Assembly: GCA_965554225.1 (NCBI GenBank)
Contig: CBEVZC010000131.1
Span: 1 to 8,188, forward strand
Direction of reading: 5' to 3'
DNA length: 8,188 bases
From: BMS3ABIN04 sp965554225
GTDB lineage: Bacteria > Bacteroidota > Ignavibacteria > Ignavibacteriales > Melioribacteraceae
Shown here: positions 1 to 7,657 of the stretch, one piece after another
How the letters are laid out: each line of letters starts with the position of its first letter
Position numbering within the stretch: the first letter of the stretch is position 1
The notes under the pieces: generated by a model
What the model was told of the DNA's origin: nothing
Database searches by the model: none
What the model saw: the letters and a program-made list of their open reading frames with translations, nothing else
Position numbers and translations under genes: made by a program

Positions 1-131
1 ACAGCTGCTCTATCCTGTTTGATAGAAATAAACACAATTGCAAGAGTTGGTTTAAAACCATCGACTAAGCTTTCTGCCAGTGCAGTTTTAATCTCTTCGG
101 TTGATTTTCCTTTTATGGATTTTGCTTTCAT
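1..131 (-). CDS. FIST-domain signal-transduction protein, N-terminal fragment (runs off the left edge)
   Basis: Only the first 43 codons are in the window. The translation begins MKAKSIKGKSTEEIKTAL and continues through LVDGFKPTLAIVFISIKQD, with no stop. The pattern is an amphipathic helix of 'S.EEI..AL..S..DGFKPTLA' followed by a hydrophobic beta strand 'LAIVFIS', which is how FIST_N domains of this bacterial group start. FIST domains are predicted small-ligand sensors found in signal-transduction proteins. With so little sequence the C-terminal half (FIST_C or an effector domain) cannot be judged. There is no signal peptide, so it is presumably cytoplasmic. The ATG at 129-131 is supported by an AAGGA ribosome binding site six bases upstream. 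It lies downstream of the sensor-phosphatase genes on the same strand, separated by about 190 bases, so it could be the last gene of their transcript or have its own promoter. The family call is from recognition of the sequence pattern, not from a search. Confidence 0.7.
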   Translation of the reverse strand, partial: MKAKSIKGKSTEEIKTALAESLVDGFKPTLAIVFISIKQDRAA

Positions 132-137
132 AATTGT

Positions 138-142
138 TCCTT
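138..142 (-). promoter_or_regulatory. Ribosome binding site of the FIST-domain gene
   Basis: On the minus strand AAGGA is followed by six bases and then the ATG at 131. This fixes the start of the FIST gene. Two TATAAT hexamers lie just upstream on the same strand (plus-strand 145-150 and 158-163) and could serve as -10 elements, but I see no convincing -35 at the right distance and no Bacteroidota-type TAnnTTTG box, so no promoter is called. Confidence 0.6.
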
Positions 143-184
143 ACATTATATAATTTTATTATAAACGTTACTTACCGCATCAAC

Positions 185-313
185 GATCGGCGGATAAATA
201 TTTTTTCTTCCAAAGGAATCCCTTCGGGAGAATCCAATATTTTTATGGGTGAGAAATCTTTCTCTAAAATCAAACTGAAAAGATATCTCCTCATTTCAAT
301 CGTCCGTATGACA
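185..313. repeat. Intergenic block of imperfect palindromes, possible dispersed repeat
   Basis: The gap between the sensor-phosphatase stop codon and the FIST start has nested inverted repeats. An 11-base arm at 251-261 (GAGAAATCTTT) pairs with 279-289 (AAAGATATCTC) with one mismatch across a 17-base loop. TTCC/GGAA flanks an AAA loop at 208-218, and TCCC/GGGA flanks a TTC loop at 219-229. The block ends near 313 with ATGACA. None of the stems is followed by a clear T-run in the minus-strand transcript, so this does not look like a textbook terminator. The style resembles the small palindromic intergenic repeats common in this kind of genome. An open frame crosses it on the plus strand but runs on into the antisense of the phosphatase gene, so I do not call a gene here. 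Confidence 0.4.
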
Positions 314-324
314 ATCTTAATCAC

Positions 325-3300
325 TTATTTCACCTTTATCACTACAAACGTTACGTCATCATCCGGGTCTTTTCCATTTACCCATTGCGATGCGGAACTC
401 TTTAAGTGATTTACTATCTCTTCCGGTTCTTTCTCTCCGACTGAATGAAACTCTGTTTTAGTTCTGTCGTAACCGTACATTTCGTTACTTTCATTTTGAA
501 GTTCCGGTAAGCCATCACTCAATAATAAAATGGTATCTCCTTGTTCTAAATGACTTTCCTTAAGTGTGTAGGGAAAGTTTCTCATTGCACCGAGAGGCAT
601 TCCTTTTATAAATATTTCTTCTATTGCTTTATTCTTTTCCCTGTAAATTAATGCAGGGGGCATTGCAGCTGATGAAACAGATAAATTGTTTCCTTTTATC
701 TTTAACAACATTAAACACATCGAGAGTTGATGAAATTTCATCCCTTTTATTACACGTGAAATTTCTGAGAACGTTGTTAATATATCCTGATTAGGAGCAA
801 GAATATTGAACAGACTTTTTGTTGTCGTAACCATTGTACCCGCTTTCATCCCGTGTCCAGTTGCATCTCCTACCACAACCGTAAGTGTTCCGTCCATTCC
901 TACGTGGAAATCGTAATAATCTCCGCCTACTTCTGTTGCGGTTTGCATGTAAACTGCAATATCAAGATTTGGCAAATTAGGCAAATCTTTCGGCAGCATC
1001 GAAAGCTGAAGTTCTCGGGCTTCTTCAAGTTCTTTTGATTTGCGTTCGTTTTCAGCTTCAAGTAATGCAAGTTGCGCTTTCCCTTTCTCCCGTTTTAAAA
1101 TCCGTGATCTTTGGATTCGATCTACAGTAAATACTCCAATTATAAAAATTAAAAAATAAGATAAATATGCCAAGTTGGTTTTCCACCATGGCGGTGTTAT
1201 TACTACACGAATTGATTTTCCATCTTCATTCCATAAACCGTCATTATTCGATCCCTTTACCCTAAATATATATTCTCCGGGATCCAAGTTTGTATAAGTT
1301 GCAACTCTAATATTATCAACATACCGCCAATCATCTTCGTAATTTTCCAGTTTAAATGCATATTTATTTTTTGATGGATTAGCGAAATGCAAAGCGACGT
1401 ATTCAAAAGATATATCATTCTGCCAATAGGGTAACACAATTTCATCTGTCTTAGATATTTGTTGTTCAAGCGGAGAATTATTACCTACAGTAACGTGTTC
1501 ATTAAATATTTTTAAATCTGTGATAACAATATTAGGTTTATATTTATTGTCTATTATTTCATCTGGATAAAACGAATTATATCCTTTAATCCCTCCAAAA
1601 AACATTTCACCATCGCGTGCTTTATAAAATGCTCCACCATTAAATTCTTCACTTTGCAGCCCATCATCTACGGTATAATTTCTAAATTTAAATGTATTCG
1701 GATTAAATTTAGTAATTCCATTGTTAGTTGAAATCCATAGATTACCATTCTCATCTGGTAAAATTCCATAAACTCCGTTATTTGGCAGATCACTATTTTC
1801 TTCAGTAATACGTAAAAATTTTTCAGTTTTTGGATCAAATCGATTCAGCCCTCCACCATATGTAGCAATCCATACAAATCCAATTGAATCTTCATAAAAA
1901 TCCATAACGTTAGGTTGGCTTAAACTGGTAGAATCTTTTGGATCATAATTATAATAACGGAATGTTTCCTTATCTATATTTAGAATATTTATTCCATTTG
2001 TTGTGCCCATCCATAATTCATTCGGTCTTGTTTTTGAATACCATACTGTTCTAACAAAGTTTGCCCTATTATTTAAACTATTTTCATTCTCGGGATCATA
2101 GGTATATTTTTTCATTGTCCCTTTTGATTTATTAAATTTGATCAAACCACTACCGTTTGTTCCAAACCATAAGTAACCGGGATAATTATCCAACTCAAGT
2201 ATATTATAATTAACTTTGTTAAAATTCGTATTGAGGTTCAATGAATCTATATAATATCTTCTAAATGTTTTTGTTTTTTCATCTAATCTGTTTAATCCTT
2301 TACCTGTTCCAACCCATAAATACTTACCATCATCATAAAGGCTAAAAACATAATCACTGCTAATAGAATTATTTTTTTTATCATCATTAATAAAGGATTC
2401 AAATTTGTTTTTAACCCGATCATAAGAAACTAAACCGGATCCCTGAGTTGCAATCCATAATAAATTATTTTCATCAACATTAAAACCTCTAATTGGATTT
2501 TTAATAACATTAGATTCTTCAGTACCTGTATTTAGTAAGGAAAATTTAATAACCGATTTATCATAAACGTTTAATCCTGCTATCATGGTTCCAACCCATA
2601 AAACACCTGTCTTATCAACTAATAGAGAAAGAATTAAATTACTGCTTAAACTTTTTTCGTCTTTTGGATCGTTTGATAATTCCCATACTTGATTCGATTT
2701 AATTTTTAGTTTGAATAAACCAGCTCCATTTTCTTCTGCAAAACGAATATTATTTTTTATTCTGGTACCACCAATCCAAAGATTGCCCGAATCATCAGGC
2801 ACAATCGAAGTGACTCTTACATTATTAAATAATGTTTTATTATTAGGCGGTTCAATCTTATTTAATGTCATATCCGAATCTTGAAACCTTAAAAGACCCT
2901 CACGAGCTGTTCCTATCCAAATGTTCCCTTTGTTGTCTTCTTTTATTGAAATAGCTCTTGTTTTAATATCTGGATTCTTTATTTTTTCAGGTACTAATTG
3001 GGGTACATTTTTCTCACTATAAACAATTTTAAAAGTATGTACTTTACCTTTACTACCAATCCATAAACGATTTTGTTTATCTTGGTATGTAAAATAGATT
3101 CTATCTTTAGAAATAGGATAATCTGGTGGAAGTAAATTTACCATATGAATAAATTTTCCCTCTTTAACCATCATATAATCAAAATCATTATTTCTAGTTG
3201 TTAACCATAGATTACCTTTAGTGTCTTCACTTATATGAATTACACTATTATCAGCTAGACTATTTGGGTCAGAATGATCATGATTAAAACTTGTAAAATT

Positions 3301-3669
3301 ATTTGTAGCAGAATTGTATCTGCTGATTCCCCCAAACTCACTACCAACCCAAATTACGCTGTCCTTAGCGACATAAAGTGAGTTAACCCAATTATCATTT
3401 AGTGAAAGAGAATCACCTGGAATCCTTTTATATATTTGAAAATTATATCCATCATATTTATTTAATCCATCTTCTGTTCCAATCCAAATAAATCCATCAT
3501 AGTCTTGAACAATTGCAGAAGCTTTATTCTGAGATAGACCATTACTCGAAGTTATTCTGTTAAATTTTATTGGTTTAGTTTGTGCAATAATACTTGAAGT
3601 AAATACCAATATCACTAACCAAGCAATTAGTTTTTTATTTTTTATTTGAACAATATTAATATTTCTCAT
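325..3669 (-). CDS. Periplasmic propeller sensor with cytoplasmic SpoIIE/RsbU-type PP2C phosphatase (about 1114 aa)
   Basis: This is a membrane-spanning receptor whose output is serine/threonine dephosphorylation. Residues are counted from the ATG at 3669. A signal peptide (KNKK charge cluster, then a hydrophobic run to ..SIIAQ) covers about 1-30. From about 45 to 700 there are 14 two-component-regulator propeller blades with the 'D..G..W.GT..GL..Y' signature (FIWIGTEDGLN, VIWVGSEFGG and others), consistent with two seven-bladed propellers. A Y_Y_Y domain spans about 750-822 (NDISFEYVALHF to ITPPWW). One transmembrane helix is at about 834-851, then a charged coiled coil ending in ELQLSMLP. 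The PP2C/SpoIIE domain runs from about 895 to the end and keeps all acidic metal-site blocks: EVGGDYYDF, VVGDATGHG, LLSDGLPEL and PDDDVTF. The enzyme should therefore be active. The likely substrate, by analogy with RsbU, is a phosphorylated STAS anti-anti-sigma protein, not seen here. An in-frame ATG at 3675 would add two residues, but AAAGG abuts it directly, whereas the ATG at 3669 has the usual six-base spacing. The gene lies 17 bases after the stop of the upstream paralogue, implying one operon. Confidence 0.92.
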   Translation of the reverse strand: MRNINIVQIKNKKLIAWLVILVFTSSIIAQTKPIKFNRITSSNGLSQNKASAIVQDYDGFIWIGTEDGLNKYDGYNFQIYKRIPGDSLSLNDNWVNSLYVAKDSVIWVGSEFGGISRYNSATNNFTSFNHDHSDPNSLADNSVIHISEDTKGNLWLTTRNNDFDYMMVKEGKFIHMVNLLPPDYPISKDRIYFTYQDKQNRLWIGSKGKVHTFKIVYSEKNVPQLVPEKIKNPDIKTRAISIKEDNKGNIWIGTAREGLLRFQDSDMTLNKIEPPNNKTLFNNVRVTSIVPDDSGNLWIGGTRIKNNIRFAEENGAGLFKLKIKSNQVWELSNDPKDEKSLSSNLILSLLVDKTGVLWVGTMIAGLNVYDKSVIKFSLLNTGTEESNVIKNPIRGFNVDENNLLWIATQGSGLVSYDRVKNKFESFINDDKKNNSISSDYVFSLYDDGKYLWVGTGKGLNRLDEKTKTFRRYYIDSLNLNTNFNKVNYNILELDNYPGYLWFGTNGSGLIKFNKSKGTMKKYTYDPENENSLNNRANFVRTVWYSKTRPNELWMGTTNGINILNIDKETFRYYNYDPKDSTSLSQPNVMDFYEDSIGFVWIATYGGGLNRFDPKTEKFLRITEENSDLPNNGVYGILPDENGNLWISTNNGITKFNPNTFKFRNYTVDDGLQSEEFNGGAFYKARDGEMFFGGIKGYNSFYPDEIIDNKYKPNIVITDLKIFNEHVTVGNNSPLEQQISKTDEIVLPYWQNDISFEYVALHFANPSKNKYAFKLENYEDDWRYVDNIRVATYTNLDPGEYIFRVKGSNNDGLWNEDGKSIRVVITPPWWKTNLAYLSYFLIFIIGVFTVDRIQRSRILKREKGKAQLALLEAENERKSKELEEARELQLSMLPKDLPNLPNLDIAVYMQTATEVGGDYYDFHVGMDGTLTVVVGDATGHGMKAGTMVTTTKSLFNILAPNQDILTTFSEISRVIKGMKFHQLSMCLMLLKIKGNNLSVSSAAMPPALIYREKNKAIEEIFIKGMPLGAMRNFPYTLKESHLEQGDTILLLSDGLPELQNESNEMYGYDRTKTEFHSVGEKEPEEIVNHLKSSASQWVNGKDPDDDVTFVVIKVK

Positions 3670-3675
3670 ATTCAT

Positions 3676-3680
3676 CCTTT
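3676..3680 (-). promoter_or_regulatory. Ribosome binding site in the short gap between the two sensor-phosphatase genes; decides the downstream start
   Basis: The minus strand reads AAAGG, then ATG (3675), AAT, ATG (3669). The first ATG has no spacer at all and the second has six bases. The second is therefore the better initiation codon. The site sits entirely within the gap following the upstream stop codon (3687-3689), so ribosomes finishing the upstream gene could re-initiate here, which supports co-translation of the pair. Confidence 0.55.
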
Positions 3681-3686
3681 GAAAAT

Positions 3687-6600
3687 TTATTTCACTTTAA
3701 TTACTACAAAAGTTACGTCATCATCAGGGTCTTGGTCATTAGTCCAATCTGAACCCGCATCTTTGAGTTTGTTTATAATCTCTTCCGGTGATTCTCCCGC
3801 AATTTCTTCAAAATAATTTCTGGCTCTTTTATAACCGTACATTTCTTTCTTATCATTGAATAATTCAGGGAATCCGTCACTCATTAATAATATTGTATCA
3901 CCCGGATTTAACTCATTATTTATTATTGTATAAGGGAATTCACTAAATGTACCTAGAGGCATACCCTTCATTACATGTTCTTCAATGGTTTGATTCTCTC
4001 TTTTGTAAATAAACACTGGCGGCATTCCGGCAGCCGACATCTGTATTTTACTGCCCGTTATCTTTAACATTGTCATACACATTGATAAATTTTGCATTTG
4101 CATTAACTTCAGACATCTTGTCATCTCGTGAAAAGTTTCTACAATATTTGGATTTGGAGCAAGCACATTAAATAAACTTTTAGTTGTTGTTACCATAGTG
4201 CCGGCTTTCATTCCATGCCCCGTTGCATCTCCAACAACAACTGTAAGTGTTCCATCTAATCCAATATGAAAATCATAATAATCGCCTCCAACTTCCGTAG
4301 CTGTTTTCATATATACTGCTATATCTAAATGAGGTAACTGCGGCAGCTCTTTGGGTAACATGGATAGCTGCAATTGACGTGCTTCTTCTAATTCTTCAGT
4401 TTTGCGTAAATTCTCAGCTTCAACCGCTCTGGCTTGCAGCTCAGCGGCTTCCGCCCGATGTTCAGCTTCTTGTATTTTCATTCTTTCTTTGGCTTTGGAT
4501 AAAAGCCTTCTTCGTTGAAATCTGTCAATGCCAAAAATTAGACCAACAAATAAAAGTCCGTATCCTATATATGCAATGGTTGTTCTATACCATGGTGGCA
4601 ATATTGTTATATTAATTGATCGTTCAGTTTTGCTGGGAATTCCATAACCGCTAATTGCACGAACCTTAAAGCTGTAATCACCTGGTTCTAAATTTGTGAA
4701 TGAGGCAAAATTTCTGCTTGTGTAATTCCATTTTTTGTTAAAGCCTTCCAATTTGTAGCTTACACGGTTTTTAGAAGGACGAGAATAATGGAGGGAAGCA
4801 AAATCAAACGAAATATCATTTTGCGCATAAGATAAGCTTATGTCTTTCAATTCATAAATTGATTTATTTAGTTTAACCGTAGATTCCGGATCAAAAATAG
4901 AAACTTCGGATATGTTCATATTTTCTATTACCGGAATTGGAGGATATTCGTTTTCTGAACTTGGATAAAAGGAAATAAAACCATTAAAAGATCCAAATAA
5001 TATTTCACCGCTATTTGTAATAAGTGAACCGCCACCAATTCCGCCGGGTACTCCATCTTTACTGTCATATTTTGTTATTGACCATATAGAGTCTTTAACC
5101 GGTTTAATTAGTTTAGTAATTCCACCACTGCTGTTTATCCAAATGTTACCTTTAAAATCTTCTATTAGTGAGTTAATAGCAGTCTGTGGCACATCCGGTA
5201 TTTCTGCATTGGAGTATAATTTTTCTTTTTCAGGATCAAATCTGTAAAAACCTGAAGGATTTGTAACAATCCAAAGAAGACCCTTGCTGTCTTCAAATAA
5301 TTGGCTAACAGAAATTTGTGCTTTACTAAATTCTTTAAATCTATACTGTTTATAATTGCCGGAAGAAAAATCATATCTAATTAGACCATTATTTCCAGCC
5401 CCAAACCACAACGTGTTTGGATACTTTCTGCTGGCAAGAATATCGTCTGACTCAAGAAAATCAGCATATTGCTTAGTTTTCTTATCATTTTCAATTAGCT
5501 TTCCTATTCTTTCTGATTCAGGATTGCCAAGTTTAATAATTTTAATACCGTACCAAGTGGAATCAGTTGGAGGATCAACATTAAAATTTGCATATGAATG
5601 GCCTATATCAGAATTAAAACTTAGATTATATTTACCCGGATCTAGATTAATTGTATCAATCCTAACACGGTTTTTAATTCCCCCGCCGCCGTGAAAGGTT
5701 TTATTAAACTTATCCATAGACCATAAGATTTTCCCACTTTCATTTGTCAGGCTGCCATAATCAAACATTCCTTGAGGATATCTTCCTTCACCTAAGCAAA
5801 CTAATAGAAAATTGCCTTTTTCATTTAAGGAAAAATCTTTTGTTAGGTTTGCTGATTCTCCTACTTCATTAAAAGATACAATTATGTTTCCCTGTTTGGT
5901 TAAAGTCCTTACTTCTTCAATAAGAGATTTATTATATATTCGATTGGCTATGCTCGGTAATTTATCTATTTTTTTAGATTTTGTATTTAATATATAAATA
6001 CCTGAATTAGTACTTATTAAAATTCTATTCTTCGGCATATATTCTAAGCGCTTAATATTTTCATTTCCAAAGGCAATATTTCCTTTTAAAATCTTAATAT
6101 TTTCTGTTTTTTTAGAATTTAAATCATAACTGGCTATATCTGTATTGGTAGGTGAGAACCAAATCCTTTGATCATCATCTATTAAAATATTATTAACATT
6201 AGAGTTATTAGAATATATCTCGGGGATTTTAATACTTAGGGGAACAATATTATCCTTTTTTATATTGTATTTAAATATTCCTTTTTGGTTTGTTGCCAGA
6301 AAAATTTCATCTTTATTTGCAGGATTTGAGACAATTGAAGCTACAAATGACAGTGCATTCTGATTAACATTCTCATCTGAAATTGAGTGAAATTTAAATG
6401 GTTTTTTTTGCGGATCAAATTTTAATATTCCGTTGTCAAAAAGTCCAATCCAGTAAACGCCAAATTTGTCAACATATTTTGATGCCGGTAATTTTCCAAT
6501 TCCTCTTTCACCAAGTTCACCCTCAATATTTACAAAGCTAAACTTTTTTGTTGTAGTTGAATATTTGCACATTCCGAGACGTAGAGAATTAAAGAATAAA

Positions 6601-7481
6601 GTCCCATCATCAAATTGGCTGAAATTCCAGAAAAAATTATCGCGGGCTGAACTACCGAACTCTTTCCAATCATCAATTTTTTCATAGTTGAATGTAATAG
6701 GATTGTATTTTATTATAGTATTTCTTCCGCCAAACCAAATATTACCGCTTCTGTCTTCATAAATTTCAATAATTCCCAAAGGCGAATCATTACCAGCCAA
6801 TGTATATTTCTCAAATTCATGTAAGGTTTCATTATAAAAGAATATACCTTTAGTATAGCTTGAAATAAGAAAATTACCGTTTTTAAGTTCAAGCATTCCA
6901 AAGACGGCTGAGTTTTTTATTGCAGTTAAAGTATCTGTACCATCTAATTTTACCAATAGTGGAACTATCTCAAAAGATTTAGTTTCTCTATTAAATTTTT
7001 GGATTCCACTTCCTTGCGTTGCAACCCAGAAATTATTTTTTGAATCAAGATATGATCTAGTTACTTTAATGTTCGCTTGCTGTGTGTTTACGGCTAATGC
7101 CGTAGGATAATTAGTGAAAGTATTATTTTCCCTATTAAAAACACTCATGTTTCCAGGAGTACCAATCCACAAATTCCCCTCCCCGTCTTCATTAATATTT
7201 TGAATATTGCTCGACGGCAGACTCGTCGAATCTCCCGGAATATTTTTAAATACTTCAAAAGTGTAACCGTCATACCTGTTTAGTCCATCTACCGTTCCAA
7301 ACCACATAAATCCAAATTTGTCCTGGTAAACCGTATTAATACTATTAAATCTAGAACTGGATAAACCATCGGCAACATTTAAATTTTCAAAAAGATAATC
7401 GTCTTGCGCAAATAATTTGCCACCGCCTATAACTAAAAAAACAATTATCAGTCCGCATACGCTATTAAGTATTCTTCTCAT
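3687..7481 (-). CDS. Periplasmic propeller sensor with inserted beta-rich module and SpoIIE/RsbU-type PP2C phosphatase (1264 aa)
   Basis: It shares the receptor plan of its downstream paralogue but is about 150 residues longer. A signal peptide covers residues 1-26 (MRR, hydrophobic stretch, LFAQ). Propeller blades follow: ten recognisable W.G-type strands between about 50 and 510 (FMWFGTVDGLNRY first), then four more between about 690 and 840 (TLWFGAGNNGL, LLWIVTNPSG, NIWINSSGG, ILFGSFNGF), again 14 in all. Between blades 10 and 11, residues about 514-690 are extra. Within them, about 546-648 form a beta-rich unit with LLVCLGEG, MFDYGSL, HGGGGIKNR, LDPGKYNLSF and DIGHSYANF. A Y_Y_Y domain is at about 885-960, a single membrane helix at about 965-985 and a long Ala/Glu-rich coiled coil at about 988-1045. 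The phosphatase covers about 1047-1264 with intact EVGGDYYDF, VVGDATGHG, LMSDGFPEL and PDDDVTF. The start is supported by AGGG seven bases upstream (7489-7492) and by the signal peptide. The gene is first of a closely spaced pair. Its ligand is unknown; the target is inferred to be a phosphorylated STAS protein. Confidence 0.92.
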   Translation of the reverse strand: MRRILNSVCGLIIVFLVIGGGKLFAQDDYLFENLNVADGLSSSRFNSINTVYQDKFGFMWFGTVDGLNRYDGYTFEVFKNIPGDSTSLPSSNIQNINEDGEGNLWIGTPGNMSVFNRENNTFTNYPTALAVNTQQANIKVTRSYLDSKNNFWVATQGSGIQKFNRETKSFEIVPLLVKLDGTDTLTAIKNSAVFGMLELKNGNFLISSYTKGIFFYNETLHEFEKYTLAGNDSPLGIIEIYEDRSGNIWFGGRNTIIKYNPITFNYEKIDDWKEFGSSARDNFFWNFSQFDDGTLFFNSLRLGMCKYSTTTKKFSFVNIEGELGERGIGKLPASKYVDKFGVYWIGLFDNGILKFDPQKKPFKFHSISDENVNQNALSFVASIVSNPANKDEIFLATNQKGIFKYNIKKDNIVPLSIKIPEIYSNNSNVNNILIDDDQRIWFSPTNTDIASYDLNSKKTENIKILKGNIAFGNENIKRLEYMPKNRILISTNSGIYILNTKSKKIDKLPSIANRIYNKSLIEEVRTLTKQGNIIVSFNEVGESANLTKDFSLNEKGNFLLVCLGEGRYPQGMFDYGSLTNESGKILWSMDKFNKTFHGGGGIKNRVRIDTINLDPGKYNLSFNSDIGHSYANFNVDPPTDSTWYGIKIIKLGNPESERIGKLIENDKKTKQYADFLESDDILASRKYPNTLWFGAGNNGLIRYDFSSGNYKQYRFKEFSKAQISVSQLFEDSKGLLWIVTNPSGFYRFDPEKEKLYSNAEIPDVPQTAINSLIEDFKGNIWINSSGGITKLIKPVKDSIWSITKYDSKDGVPGGIGGGSLITNSGEILFGSFNGFISFYPSSENEYPPIPVIENMNISEVSIFDPESTVKLNKSIYELKDISLSYAQNDISFDFASLHYSRPSKNRVSYKLEGFNKKWNYTSRNFASFTNLEPGDYSFKVRAISGYGIPSKTERSINITILPPWYRTTIAYIGYGLLFVGLIFGIDRFQRRRLLSKAKERMKIQEAEHRAEAAELQARAVEAENLRKTEELEEARQLQLSMLPKELPQLPHLDIAVYMKTATEVGGDYYDFHIGLDGTLTVVVGDATGHGMKAGTMVTTTKSLFNVLAPNPNIVETFHEMTRCLKLMQMQNLSMCMTMLKITGSKIQMSAAGMPPVFIYKRENQTIEEHVMKGMPLGTFSEFPYTIINNELNPGDTILLMSDGFPELFNDKKEMYGYKRARNYFEEIAGESPEEIINKLKDAGSDWTNDQDPDDDVTFVVIKVK

Positions 7482-7560
7482 TTTATATCCCTATACATGA
7501 TTATTATAATTTTTATTTCTTTATTCACTATTTTTTTTCCATACATGCTATCAAGCTGGT

Positions 7561-7594
7561 AAAAAGCGGAAGCTCAATTATTCATGAGATTCCG
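7561..7594 (-). terminator. Probable intrinsic terminator after the rightmost phosphatase gene
   Basis: In the minus-strand transcript CGGAA-T-CTCA pairs with TGAG-C-TTCCG: nine base pairs with one T/C mismatch and an eight-base loop (plus-strand 7577-7584). One base later comes a run of five T (plus-strand 7561-7565). It lies about 65 bases past the stop codon at 7658. It would separate the rightmost gene from the two-gene unit downstream. The stem is only moderately G+C rich and the T-run is short, so efficiency may be partial. Confidence 0.5.
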
Positions 7595-7645
7595 TGTAAG
7601 AACATCACGGAATGACATTAAGTTATTTCCTATTGACCAATAACT
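7589..7645. repeat. Two perfect inverted repeats in the 3' untranslated region, one overlapping the terminator stem
   Basis: ATTCCGTG at 7589-7596 is a perfect inverted match to CACGGAAT at 7606-7613 with a nine-base loop. AGTTATT at 7621-7627 matches AATAACT at 7639-7645 with an eleven-base loop. The first hairpin shares bases 7589-7594 with the terminator stem at 7567-7594, so the two cannot form together. The ATTCCGTG..CACGGAAT palindrome followed by GACA looks like a dispersed intergenic palindrome, but no second full copy is present in this window. Confidence 0.5.
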
Positions 7646-7657
7646 ATTGCCCAAAAT

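Noticed and set aside
134..409. Plus-strand open frame of 91 codons at the left intergenic region
   Set aside because: Its second half is antisense to the conserved PP2C C-terminus and its first half crosses the palindromic block. It has no recognisable domain, and a similar antisense reading recurs behind the paralogue at 7647-7904, showing it is a shadow of the conserved domain.
5356..5694. Plus-strand open frame of 112 codons inside the 1264-aa receptor gene
   Set aside because: It is fully antisense to the inserted module and adjoining blade, with no family resemblance; a by-product of the codon composition of the real gene.
325..7481. Hybrid two-component histidine kinases (HTCS) with AraC output
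   Set aside because: The propeller and Y_Y_Y parts match that architecture, but after the membrane helix there is no H-box, ATPase N/G boxes, receiver or helix-turn-helix; the C-termini carry PP2C metal-site motifs instead.
7482..7560. Promoter for the two-receptor unit
   Set aside because: The stretch is very A+T rich with a TATAAT-like hexamer (plus 7503-7508) and a TTGATA-like hexamer (plus 7549-7554), but these are about 40 bases apart and no Bacteroidota-type TAnnTTTG element is present. A promoter is likely here but I cannot place it.
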